Positions 6,464 to 14,097 of a DNA stretch of 25,965 nucleotides are shown here, piece after piece. The stretch spans positions 1 to 25,965 of the forward strand of contig JABUSR010000073.1 in the NCBI GenBank assembly GCA_021442645.1, in the 5' to 3' direction. The DNA is from Ruminiclostridium sp. GTDB lineage: Bacteria > Bacillota > Clostridia > Oscillospirales > Oscillospiraceae. The translations under genes were made by a program, and so were the position numbers. The notes under the pieces were generated by a model. That model saw only the letters and a list, made by a program, of their open reading frames with translations, did no database searches and was not told the DNA's origin. Each line of letters begins with the position of its first letter. The stretch's first letter is position 1.

Positions 6464-6886
6464 ATGCCTACTTTTAATCAGCTGGTTCGTAAGGGCAGAG
6501 AACAGGTGACCTATAAGTCTAACTCTCCTGCTATGCAGAAGGGCCTGAACACCCTGAGAAACAAGGAGACCGATCAGCCTTCTCCCCAGAAGAGAGGCGT
6601 CTGCACCGCAGTCCGTACTTCTACGCCTAAGAAGCCCAACTCTGCTCTGCGTAAGATTGCCCGTGTGCGTCTGACCAACGGTTACGAAGTCACCGCTTAT
6701 ATCCCCGGTGTCGGCCATAACCTGCAGGAGCACTCTGTGGTCATGATTCGCGGCGGCCGTGTTAAGGACCTGCCCGGCGTTCGTTACCACATCATCCGCG
6801 GCAGCCTGGATACCCAGGGCGTGAGCGGCCGTATGCAGGCTCGCTCCAAGTATGGCGCAAAGAGACCCAAGGCCGGCAAGAAGTAA
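6464..6886 (+). CDS. rpsL: 30S ribosomal protein S12
   Basis: A 140-residue small-subunit protein at the decoding centre. It has the Firmicutes-type N-terminal insertion that makes it longer than the 124-residue enterobacterial form. SPQKRGVCT (40-48), TPKKPNSALRK (54-64) and GHNLQEHSVVMIRGGRVKDLP are all intact. Lys56 and Lys101, the positions where substitution gives streptomycin resistance in Bacillus, are both Lys, so the protein is of the sensitive type. The frame is open eight codons further upstream (ATG 6440), but ATG 6464 has AAAGGAGG ending eight bases before it and gives the universal MPTFNQLVRKG start. Second gene of the str operon, 84 bases after the L7Ae-like gene. Confidence 0.98.
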   Translation: MPTFNQLVRKGREQVTYKSNSPAMQKGLNTLRNKETDQPSPQKRGVCTAVRTSTPKKPNSALRKIARVRLTNGYEVTAYIPGVGHNLQEHSVVMIRGGRVKDLPGVRYHIIRGSLDTQGVSGRMQARSKYGAKRPKAGKK

Positions 6887-7100
6887 GTTTAGTTGGCCCA
6901 ACGTATTTGAAAATTTTTGCGCTCGAGCGCAAAGCAATGGCTTTGCCGCGAGTCGCTTCACCATAAAACAGTACCTGGTACCGTTTTGGGTAAAGCTCTC
7001 AAGGCAGGCACTGGACAAGTGGCACCTTGTCCGACACGGAAGGCTGAGACAGCTTTTCGAGTACCTATGAAATCATTATTTTGTGAAGGAGGGAAGCAAA
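6887..7100 (+). promoter_or_regulatory. Long structured rpsL-rpsG intercistronic region
   Basis: No gene is present in this 214-base spacer. It contains an 18-base perfect palindrome (6916-6933). The right half of that palindrome can instead pair as GCAAAGC (6929-6935) with GCTTTGC (6940-6946) around AATG. Then come GTACC-T-GGTAC (6971-6981) and a compact domain in which AAAGCTCTC (6992-7000) pairs with GAG-AC-AGCTTT (7046-7056). That domain encloses a 7-bp hairpin GGACAAG/CTTGTCC (7013-7019 with 7026-7032). No U-tract follows, so this is not a simple terminator. In Escherichia coli ribosomal protein S7 binds the rpsL-rpsG spacer and represses its own translation; a similar role here is inference. 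Confidence 0.5.
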
Positions 7101-7571
7101 GTGCCCAGAAGAGGAAACGTACCCAAGCGGGAAGTGTTGCCCGATCCCATGTACCGTTCCGTACTGGTTACCAAGCTGATCAACAGTATCATGTTGGACG
7201 GCAAGAAGGGCGTAGCACAGAAGGTTGTCTACGGTGCCTTTGATATCGTCAAGGAACAGACTGGCAAGGACCCCCTGGAAGTGTTCAGCGCTGCTATGGA
7301 AAATGTCATGCCGTCTCTGGAAGTTAAGGCACGCCGCGTGGGCGGTGCTACCTATCAGGTCCCCATGGAAGTCCGCCCCGAGCGTCGTCAGACTCTGGCT
7401 CTGCGCTGGCTGACTGCTTATTCCCGTAAGCGCAGCGAGAGAACCATGAAGGAACGTCTGGCCGGCGAGCTGATGGACGCAGCGAACAACCTGGGTAGCG
7501 CAGTGAAGAAGCGCGAAGAAATGCACAAGAACGCAGAAGCTAACAAGGCATTTGCGCACTTCCGTTGGTAA
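7101..7571 (+). CDS. rpsG: 30S ribosomal protein S7
   Basis: A 156-residue primary assembly protein of the 30S head that binds the 3' major domain of 16S rRNA and lies near the mRNA exit channel. Characteristic segments are PRRGNVPKREVLPDP (2-16), LINSIMLDGKKGVAQKVVY, GGATYQVPMEVRPERR and the C-terminal AEANKAFAHFRW. Start: GTG 7101 with GAAGGAGGG at 7085-7093, eight bases away; an in-frame GTG at 7083 overlaps this ribosome site and would add a six-residue tail not seen in the family. The gap to rpsL is unusually long and structured, the gap to fusA is 15 bases. Confidence 0.97.
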   Translation: MPRRGNVPKREVLPDPMYRSVLVTKLINSIMLDGKKGVAQKVVYGAFDIVKEQTGKDPLEVFSAAMENVMPSLEVKARRVGGATYQVPMEVRPERRQTLALRWLTAYSRKRSERTMKERLAGELMDAANNLGSAVKKREEMHKNAEANKAFAHFRW

Positions 7572-7586
7572 GCGGGAGGTAAGAGA

Positions 7587-9695
7587 ATGGCCCGTAAAGT
7601 TAGCCTGGAAAACACCAGAAACATCGGCATCATGGCTCACATCGATGCCGGTAAGACCACTACCACTGAGCGCATCCTGTACTACACCGGCGTGAATTAT
7701 AAGCTGGGTGAGACCCATGATGGCACCGCCACCATGGACTGGATGGCTCAGGAGCAGGAGCGCGGCATCACCATCACCTCTGCTGCTACCACCTGCTACT
7801 GGACCGGCACCTCCGGGCAGTTCCCCCAGACCCGTATCAACATCATCGATACCCCCGGTCACGTGGACTTTACCGTCGAGGTCGAGCGTTCCCTGCGTGT
7901 TCTGGACGGTTCGGTTACCGTCATGTGCGCAAAGGGCGGCGTGGAGCCCCAGTCTGAGACTGTGTGGCGTCAGGCCGACCACTACAGAGTCCCCCGCATG
8001 ATTTACGTCAACAAGATGGATATCATGGGAGCGGACTTCTACAACGTTCTGGATATGATCCACGATCGTTTGAAGGCAAATGCGGTCCCCATCCAGCTGC
8101 CCATCGGCAAGGAGGAGACCTTCAGCGGCATCATCGACCTGGTGGAGATGAAGGCCGACGTGTATTATGACAACGAGGGTAAGGATATTCGTGAGGAAGA
8201 GATTCCCGCAGATATGATGGAACTGGCTCAGGAGTACCGCACCAAGCTGATCGACGCTTGTGCCGATCTGGATGAGGAACTGATGATGCTGGCTCTGGAG
8301 GAGGAGGAAATCCCCACCGATATGATTCGCGCAGCTCTGCGTAAGGGAACCATTGATAACAAGATCGTTCCTGTTACCTGCGGCACCTCCTATCGGAACA
8401 AGGGTGTACAGAAGCTGCTGGACGCTATCGTGGATTATATGCCCTCTCCCGTGGACATTCCTGCGATCAAGGGTGTTAACCCTGACAGTGAAGAAGAGGA
8501 CGAGCGTCCTGCAGACGACAGCGCTCCCTTCTCCGCTCTGGCATTTAAGATTGCAGCTGACCCCTATGTGGGCCGCCTGTCCTTTATCCGTGTTTACTCC
8601 GGCGTGCTGAACACCGGCACGGCTGTTATGAACTCCACCAAGAAGCAGAGAGAACGTATCGGCCGTATCCTGCAGATGCATGCCAACCACCGTGAGGACA
8701 TCGAGACCGTGTATTCCGGTGATATCGCCGCTGTCGTGGGTCTGAAGCACTCCACCACCGGCGACACCCTGTGCGACGACAAGGCTCCCATCATTCTGGA
8801 GTCCATGGAGTTCCCCGAACCCGTTATCCGCGTTGCCATCGAGCCTAAGACCAAGGCAGGCCAGGAGAAGATGGGCATCGCCCTCATGAAGCTGGCAGAA
8901 GAGGATCCCACCTTTAAGACCTACACTGACGAAGAGACCGGTCAGACCATTATCGCCGGCATGGGCGAGCTCCACCTGGAGATTATTGTCGACCGTCTGC
9001 TGCGGGAGTACAAGGTCGAGGCAAATGTGGGTGCGCCTCAGGTCGCTTACAAGGAAACCGTTAAGAAGACCGTTGAGCAGGACACCAAGTATGCTCGTCA
9101 GTCCGGCGGTAAGGGCCAGTACGGTCACTGTAAGATTCGTCTTGAGCCCAACGAGTCTGGTAAGGGCTACGAGTTCGTTAACGAGATCGTGGGCGGTGCC
9201 ATCCCCAAGGAATACATTCCTGCCGTGGACGCCGGTATTCAGGGCGCCATGCAGGCAGGTATCCTGGCTGGCTACCCCGTGGTCGACGTCAAGGTTGTTC
9301 TCTACGATGGCTCCTTCCATGAAGTCGACTCCTCCGAAATGGCATTTAAGATCGCTGGATCCATGGCGTTCAAAGAAGCCTGCCGGAAGGCAAATCCCTG
9401 CCTGCTGGAGCCCATCATGAAGGTTTCTGTCACCGTCCCCGAGGACTACATGGGCGACGTTATCGGCGATCTGAACTCCCGTCGTGGTCAGATTCAGGGT
9501 ATGGAAGCCCGTCCCGGCGCACAGCAGATCGACGCACTGGTTCCCCTGTCTGAGATGTTCGGTTATGCAACTGACCTGCGCAGCCGCACCCAGGGCCGCG
9601 GCCAGTACTCTATGGAGCCCCACAGCTATGTGGAGATTCCCAAGTCCATCACGGACAAGATTGTCGAGAAGCGAAACGGCGGCAATCAGGGCTGA
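7587..9695 (+). CDS. fusA: Translation elongation factor G
   Basis: A 702-residue GTPase that drives ribosomal translocation and, with RRF, ribosome recycling. G1 AHIDAGKT is at 17-24, the switch-I RGITI at 59-63, G3 DTPGH at 88-92 and G4 NKMD at 142-145. The G' subdomain, domain II, domain III (GMGELHLEI) and domain IV, including the DGSFHEVDSSEMAF loop region, are all present in the usual order. The C-terminal domain V ends in DLRSRTQGRGQYSMEP. ATG 7587 has GGGAGG at 7574-7579. It is the last gene of the str transcript; tuf follows after 136 bases with a promoter of its own. The codon bias is strong (CGT/CGC, GGC/GGT, AAG), as expected for a very abundant protein. Confidence 0.98.
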   Translation: MARKVSLENTRNIGIMAHIDAGKTTTTERILYYTGVNYKLGETHDGTATMDWMAQEQERGITITSAATTCYWTGTSGQFPQTRINIIDTPGHVDFTVEVERSLRVLDGSVTVMCAKGGVEPQSETVWRQADHYRVPRMIYVNKMDIMGADFYNVLDMIHDRLKANAVPIQLPIGKEETFSGIIDLVEMKADVYYDNEGKDIREEEIPADMMELAQEYRTKLIDACADLDEELMMLALEEEEIPTDMIRAALRKGTIDNKIVPVTCGTSYRNKGVQKLLDAIVDYMPSPVDIPAIKGVNPDSEEEDERPADDSAPFSALAFKIAADPYVGRLSFIRVYSGVLNTGTAVMNSTKKQRERIGRILQMHANHREDIETVYSGDIAAVVGLKHSTTGDTLCDDKAPIILESMEFPEPVIRVAIEPKTKAGQEKMGIALMKLAEEDPTFKTYTDEETGQTIIAGMGELHLEIIVDRLLREYKVEANVGAPQVAYKETVKKTVEQDTKYARQSGGKGQYGHCKIRLEPNESGKGYEFVNEIVGGAIPKEYIPAVDAGIQGAMQAGILAGYPVVDVKVVLYDGSFHEVDSSEMAFKIAGSMAFKEACRKANPCLLEPIMKVSVTVPEDYMGDVIGDLNSRRGQIQGMEARPGAQQIDALVPLSEMFGYATDLRSRTQGRGQYSMEPHSYVEIPKSITDKIVEKRNGGNQG

Positions 9696-9734
9696 TTTTC
9701 GGCGTTTTTTGCTTGAAAATTCGGCATTTACCCG

Positions 9735-9763
9735 TTGTAATTTCAGCGCATTTCCTGTACAAT
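9735..9763 (+). promoter_or_regulatory. Separate promoter of tuf
   Basis: TTGTAA (9735-9740) and TACAAT (9758-9763) are 17 bases apart in an otherwise AT-rich fusA-tuf gap. The start near 9770 leaves a leader of about 60 bases. No strong terminator is visible between fusA and this promoter, so tuf may also be reached by read-through. Confidence 0.72.
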
Positions 9764-9831
9764 AAGATTGTTGTAAAACGCACACAGTTAAAATTGTATT
9801 TTTACCTGTAATATGAGGAGGATTATCAATC

Positions 9832-11034
9832 ATGGCCAAGCAGAAGTTTGAAAGAACTAAGCCCCACGTAAACATTGGTACCATCGGTCACGTTGACCAT
9901 GGTAAGACCACCCTGACCGCTGCTATCACCAAGTACCTGGCAATGCAGGGCAAGGCAGAGATGCAGGACTACGCATCCATCGATAAGGCTCCCGAGGAGC
10001 GCGAGCGTGGCATCACCATTAACACCGCTCACGTCGAATACGAGACCGACGCACGTCACTATGCACACGTTGACTGCCCCGGCCACGCCGACTACATTAA
10101 GAACATGATTACCGGCGCAGCTCAGATGGACGGCGCTATCTTGGTTATCGCTGCTACCGACGGCCCCATGGCTCAGACCCGTGAGCACATCCTGCTGGCC
10201 CGCCAGGTCGGCGTGCCCGCAATCGTTGTCTTCCTGAACAAGGTCGACCTGCTGGACGACGAGGAGCTGCTGGAACTGGTCGAGATGGAAGTTCGTGAAC
10301 TGCTGTCCGTCTATGAGTTCCCCGGCGACGATCTGCCTGTCGTTAAGGGTTCCGCTCTGCTCGCTCTGACCTGCGAGTCCAACGATCCCACCGATGGCGA
10401 CTATGCCTGCATCAAGGAACTGATGGATGCTGTCGACGACTACATCCCCACTCCCGACCGTAAGGCTGACATGCCCTTCCTGATGCCCGTCGAGGACGTC
10501 TTCACCATCACCGGCCGCGGCACCGTGGCTACCGGCCGTGTCGAGCGTGGCCAGATTAACATGGGCGACCCCGTTGAAATCGTCGGCCTGGCTGACGAGA
10601 CCAAAAAGTCCGTCATCACCGGCATCGAGATGTTCCGCAAGCTGCTGGACTATGCAGAAGCTGGCGACAACGTAGGTACCCTGCTGCGTGGTATCGACAA
10701 GAAGGAGATCGAGCGTGGCCAGGTTCTGGCAAAGCCCGGTTCCATCAAGCCCCTGACCAAGTTCTCCGGCCAGGTTTACGTTCTGTCCAAGGATGAAGGC
10801 GGCCGTCATACCCCCTTCTTCAACAACTATCGTCCTCAGTTCTACTTCCGTACCACCGACGTTACCGGCGTCATCACCCTGCCCGAGGGCGTTGAGATGT
10901 GCATGCCCGGCGATAACGTCGTGATGAACGTTGAACTGATCACCCCCATCGCAATCGAGCCCGGCCTGCGTTTCGCTATCCGTGAGGGCGGCCGTACCGT
11001 CGGTTCCGGTGTTGTCACCTCCATCGAGGAGTAA
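9832..11034 (+). CDS. tuf: Translation elongation factor Tu
   Basis: A 400-residue GTPase that carries aminoacyl-tRNA to the ribosomal A site. G1 GHVDHGKT is at 19-26, ERERGITI in switch I at 56-63, G3 DCPGH at 81-85 and G4 NKVD at 136-139. Domains II (GRGTVATGRVERG) and III (YRPQFYFRTTDVTG) are complete. It has the ordinary bacterial length and no insertion. AGGAGG at 9816-9821 precedes the ATG by ten bases. It has its own promoter and a strong terminator, so it can be expressed apart from the str operon. The codon bias is the most pronounced in the window. Confidence 0.98.
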   Translation: MAKQKFERTKPHVNIGTIGHVDHGKTTLTAAITKYLAMQGKAEMQDYASIDKAPEERERGITINTAHVEYETDARHYAHVDCPGHADYIKNMITGAAQMDGAILVIAATDGPMAQTREHILLARQVGVPAIVVFLNKVDLLDDEELLELVEMEVRELLSVYEFPGDDLPVVKGSALLALTCESNDPTDGDYACIKELMDAVDDYIPTPDRKADMPFLMPVEDVFTITGRGTVATGRVERGQINMGDPVEIVGLADETKKSVITGIEMFRKLLDYAEAGDNVGTLLRGIDKKEIERGQVLAKPGSIKPLTKFSGQVYVLSKDEGGRHTPFFNNYRPQFYFRTTDVTGVITLPEGVEMCMPGDNVVMNVELITPIAIEPGLRFAIREGGRTVGSGVVTSIEE

Positions 11035-11060
11035 TTCACTCTCGAATCCAATGACGAATC

Positions 11061-11091
11061 AAAAGGGCAGAGCTTTGGCTCTGCCCTTTTT
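11061..11091 (+). terminator. Intrinsic terminator after tuf
   Basis: A 13-bp stem (11061-11073 with 11078-11090) closed by a TTTG tetraloop and ending in five Ts. It is one of the strongest terminators in the window. Confidence 0.92.
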
Positions 11092-11121
11092 GCAAAAGCG
11101 TAGGAATGGGGGGAGATAGAA

Positions 11122-11958
11122 ATGGATACCGAATCTTTTGGCCAGAGTGTGGTACAGTATTTTAAGGACCTCTTCAGCGGCGGCTGGCCGGCGGCTCTGG
11201 ACACATTCCTGGCTGCTTTTGTGACCTTAGTGGCCTGTCTGATGATCAAGAAGCTCATTCTCCGGGGATTGGACCGTGGGCTGGACAGAGGACATTTGGA
11301 TCAGAGTTTTCACGGCTTTATCCGGTCCGGGACGAATATCCTCCTGTGGGCCGTGATTACCATAATCGTGGCGGAGAGGGTCGGCATCAATGCGATGTCC
11401 CTTCTGGCTCTTCTCAGTATTGCTGGCCTGGCTATCTCTTTGTCCGTTCAGAACACCCTGTCCAACTTGGCAGGTGGACTGGCGATTTTGGCGTCCCATC
11501 CCTTTAAGGTGGGAGACTATGTGGTTATCGGTTCCAATGCCGGATACATCCGTGAAATCGGTCTGGTCTATACAAAGATGACTACCCTGGATAACCGACG
11601 TATCGTAGTGCCCAACCGCATTGTGGCGGATGCTGAGGTGATCAACTATACTGCAGAGCCTATTCGCCGGGTTGACCTGATTGTCAGTGCTGCCTATGAT
11701 ATTCCGGCGGAGACGGTGAAGAAGACCCTTCAGGAGGTTATGCGCAGCCACGAAAAGGTCCTTTCGGATCCAGCCCCTTTTGCGCGCCTGACAAATCACG
11801 GGGAAAGCGCATTGGAGTATGCTGCCCGGGCCTGGTGCAGAACCCCGGATTACTGGGATGTATACCATGATTTGCTGGAACAGATCAAAGAGGCTTTCGA
11901 TCGGGATGGGATATCCATTCCATTTCCTCAGATGGAAGTGTCTATCAAAAAGGACTGA
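11122..11958 (+). CDS. mscS: Small-conductance mechanosensitive channel (MscS family)
   Basis: A 278-residue membrane channel that opens under membrane tension to release solutes during osmotic downshock. Three helices are visible: about 24-45, 70-90 and the pore-lining, Gly/Ala-rich TM3 at about 93-120 (LSIAGLAISLSVQNTLSNLAGG). The beta domain follows with HPFKVGDYVVIG and the hallmark TLDNRRIVVPN. The C-terminal alpha/beta cage runs to an end at FPQMEVSIKKD. The length matches the short, three-helix MscS class. ATG 11122 has GGGGGGAG just upstream. I find no strong promoter between the tuf terminator and this gene. It ends with its own terminator. Confidence 0.93.
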   Translation: MDTESFGQSVVQYFKDLFSGGWPAALDTFLAAFVTLVACLMIKKLILRGLDRGLDRGHLDQSFHGFIRSGTNILLWAVITIIVAERVGINAMSLLALLSIAGLAISLSVQNTLSNLAGGLAILASHPFKVGDYVVIGSNAGYIREIGLVYTKMTTLDNRRIVVPNRIVADAEVINYTAEPIRRVDLIVSAAYDIPAETVKKTLQEVMRSHEKVLSDPAPFARLTNHGESALEYAARAWCRTPDYWDVYHDLLEQIKEAFDRDGISIPFPQMEVSIKKD

Positions 11959-11962
11959 CTGG

Positions 11963-11990
11963 AAACGCCGCCGTTTGGCGGCGTTTTTTG
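11963..11990 (+). terminator. Intrinsic terminator after mscS
   Basis: A 10-bp GC-rich stem (11963-11972 with 11977-11986), GTTT loop and six Ts, starting five bases after the mscS stop. Confidence 0.92.
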
Positions 11991-12059
11991 TTTGAAGCCT
12001 TAGGCTGTGGGAGCCGATGGAAATCTTCTGCCCGGAGTATGTCCCTGGGTCAGATTCTA

Positions 12060-12068
12060 TGCTATAAT
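12060..12068 (+). promoter_or_regulatory. Extended -10 promoter of the pseudouridine synthase gene
   Basis: TGC-TATAAT, preceded by TA, matches an extended -10 element; the -35 region is weak. The 13 bases from the -10 (TATAATAAGCTAT, 12063-12075) recur exactly at the promoter of the next gene (12876-12888). Confidence 0.6.
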
Positions 12069-12106
12069 AAGCTATAGCGTGCACAGAGAAAAGGGGGAAG
12101 GGCAGA

Positions 12107-12814
12107 ATGGAGCGACTGGATAAGATTCTGGCGTCTACGGGGAAGTGGTCCCGGAAGGAAGCAAAGGCCCTGGTGAAAAGCGGACGTGTGAAGGTGGAGG
12201 GGGTTATCCCTGCAAGGCCGGAGGATAAGGTAGCCGAGGGGGCTCTGGTTACAGTGGACGGGCATCCGATTTGCACGGAGAAGTACATCTATGTGATGCT
12301 CCATAAGCCGGCTGGAGTGGTCTCTTCCACGGAGGATCCCCGGGAGAAGACTGTGCTGCATCTGCTGCCCAAGGAACTGCAGCGGGTGGGCCTCTTTCCT
12401 GTGGGCCGTCTGGACAAGGACACTGAGGGCCTGCTGCTGCTGACCAACGACGGCCTGCTGGCCCATCGCCTGCTGGCACCGGGGAAGCATGTGGATAAGG
12501 TCTATTATGTGGAGGTGGATGGGGCGTTGGAACCGGAGGACGCGGCGGCCTTTCAGGTGGGAATCACCCTGGCGGACGGTACAGAGTGCCTCCCGGCGGA
12601 CCTGGAACTGTTGCCCCGGAGGGACCAATGTCTGGTCACGCTGCGAGAGGGAAAGTATCACCAGGTGAAGCGGATGCTGGCCTCCCGGGGGAAACCTGTG
12701 GTATACCTGAAACGCCTCTCCATAGGGCCGCTGGAATTGGATCGGGGCCTTCCGCCCGGACGGTGGAGGGTGCTCACACCGGGGGAAAAGGCGTCCTTGG
12801 GATGCGGTCAATAA
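12107..12814 (+). CDS. RNA pseudouridine synthase, RsuA/RluB/E/F family
   Basis: A 235-residue enzyme that isomerises a specific uridine in ribosomal RNA to pseudouridine. An N-terminal S4 RNA-binding domain (about 1-55, RLDKILASTGKWSRKEAKAL) is followed by the catalytic domain. That domain has the motif-I KPAGVVSS (67-74), motif II GRLDKDTEGLLLLTND with the catalytic Asp103, and the C-terminal YHQVKRMLASRGKPV. The short length, close to the 16S U516 enzyme RsuA, suggests an RsuA- or RluB-type target; the exact site cannot be told. ATG 12107 follows a purine-rich AAGGGGGAAGGG stretch. It has its own promoter and is followed by another before the regulator gene. Confidence 0.9.
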   Translation: MERLDKILASTGKWSRKEAKALVKSGRVKVEGVIPARPEDKVAEGALVTVDGHPICTEKYIYVMLHKPAGVVSSTEDPREKTVLHLLPKELQRVGLFPVGRLDKDTEGLLLLTNDGLLAHRLLAPGKHVDKVYYVEVDGALEPEDAAAFQVGITLADGTECLPADLELLPRRDQCLVTLREGKYHQVKRMLASRGKPVVYLKRLSIGPLELDRGLPPGRWRVLTPGEKASLGCGQ

Positions 12815-12852
12815 CAGTTCGGCATTTTCCACAAAAATTCACAAATACCCTA

Positions 12853-12881
12853 TTGAAATCCAGGCCCAGAAACGGTATAAT
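12853..12881 (+). promoter_or_regulatory. Promoter of the CdaR-like regulator and ftsEX operon
   Basis: TTGAAA (12853-12858) and TATAAT (12876-12881) with a 17-base spacer. Transcription would start near 12888 and the leader would be about 70 bases. No other promoter is evident before ftsE, so ftsE-ftsX and the small ORF may depend on it. Confidence 0.75.
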
Positions 12882-12957
12882 AAGCTATCATTTTGCAGTT
12901 TCTGTGGGATTCCCCATCAATTTTGGGGGTTTAGAGAAAGATAGAGGAGGAAAAGCC

Positions 12958-14049
12958 ATGTCCAGCAGAGTTTTTCAGAGCATTGTGCTTCAAATGAAGG
13001 AGTGCACGGACCGAGTCATTGGCGTCGTAGACGACCAGGGAACTGTTGTGTCCTGCAACCAGTTGACTTGGATTGGTGAAAAGTGGGAAGGCGCTGCCTC
13101 CACCCTGAATGTGAATGAATCGGCTGTTATTACCTACGGTGATAAGACCTTCAAACCGCTCTCCAGCCGTGGCTCTCACTTTGACTATGCTGCTTTTGTG
13201 CAGGGAAGTGACGAACAGGCAAAACTCATCTGCTCTATGGTCACCGTGGCGCTGAAGAGTGCTAAGACCTATTACGAGGAAAAGCACGACAAGACGGCTT
13301 TTGTGAAGAGCATCATCTCCGACAACATCCTTCTGGGTGATATCTATGTCCGTGCGAAGGAACTCCATTTCGCCTCCGAGGCTCAGCGGGCCGTCTTCCT
13401 GGTTCGCCAGGTGGGTTCGGCTGAGATTGCAGCGGTCGATGTGGTCCAGAATATGTTCTCCGACAATCAGGAGGACTTCGTCATCTCCATTAACGAGACG
13501 GACATCGCTGTCATTAAGATGCTCAGCGAAGGCGGGGACAGCAAGGAAATCTACAAGATTGCAAAGAGCATTGAGGACAATCTGACCCAGACGCTGAAGA
13601 TCAAGGTCACCATCGGCATCGGTACGGTGGTGGGCCATATTCGAGATTTGGCCAGAGCCTACAAAGAGGCCGGTGTGGCAATCGATGTGGGTAAGGTCTT
13701 TGAGAATGAAAAGACCATCATTAACTATGAGAACTTGGGCATTGGCCGTCTGATTTACCAACTGCCTACTGTCATGTGCGGTATGTTCCTCCAGGAAGTG
13801 TTTAAGAAGAATCCCATTGACGCACTGGACCAGGAGACCCTGTTCACCATCAACAAGTTTTTTGAAAACAACCTGAACGTCTCCGAAACTGCAAGAAAGC
13901 TCTTCGTCCACCGGAACACCCTGGTGTACCGTCTGGAGAAGATCAAGAAACTGACCGGTTTGGACCTGCGGGAATTCGACGATGCCATCACCTTCAAAGT
14001 TGCCCTGATGGTAAAGAAATACCTGGTGTCCAGAGGAATCGACTCCTGA
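12958..14049 (+). CDS. CdaR-architecture transcriptional regulator (PucR-type C-terminal HTH)
   Basis: A 363-residue regulator. The N-terminal third (about 1-110) resembles the PAS-like sugar-diacid recognition domain of CdaR: a helix with QMKECTDRVIGVVDDQGTVVSC and then an IGEKWEGA region. A GGDEF-like middle domain (about 125-285) follows. The C-terminus has the PucR-type helix-turn-helix at about 303-330 (LNVSETARKLFVHRNTLVYRL) with the typical DLREFDDAITFKVAL tail. Family members bind small ligands and control catabolic genes, but the location directly ahead of ftsE suggests another role; ligand and targets are unknown. The frame is open far upstream into the preceding gene, but ATG 12958 has AGAGGAGG about eight bases before it and a good promoter upstream. 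Gap to ftsE is 48 bases with no terminator. Confidence 0.82.
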   Translation: MSSRVFQSIVLQMKECTDRVIGVVDDQGTVVSCNQLTWIGEKWEGAASTLNVNESAVITYGDKTFKPLSSRGSHFDYAAFVQGSDEQAKLICSMVTVALKSAKTYYEEKHDKTAFVKSIISDNILLGDIYVRAKELHFASEAQRAVFLVRQVGSAEIAAVDVVQNMFSDNQEDFVISINETDIAVIKMLSEGGDSKEIYKIAKSIEDNLTQTLKIKVTIGIGTVVGHIRDLARAYKEAGVAIDVGKVFENEKTIINYENLGIGRLIYQLPTVMCGMFLQEVFKKNPIDALDQETLFTINKFFENNLNVSETARKLFVHRNTLVYRLEKIKKLTGLDLREFDDAITFKVALMVKKYLVSRGIDS

Positions 14050-14097
14050 GAGAGCTGACCTGGGCAAGTCCTCCGGTATTGAGTGAGGAGTGTTACA

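Noticed and set aside
6916..6933. 18-base perfect palindrome as a protein operator or plasmid-type resolution site
   Set aside because: It lies inside a transcribed spacer between two ribosomal protein genes and competes with a second RNA hairpin, so an RNA role is more likely.
7065..9884. Very long open frame on the minus strand opposite rpsG and fusA (939 codons)
   Set aside because: It mirrors the strong codon bias of fusA; no ribosome site, no recognisable domain, and fusA/rpsG are certain on the other strand.
12586..12957. Upstream extension of the CdaR-like gene inside the pseudouridine synthase gene
   Set aside because: The extension is out of frame with a certain gene and crosses the promoter; family homology begins at 12958.
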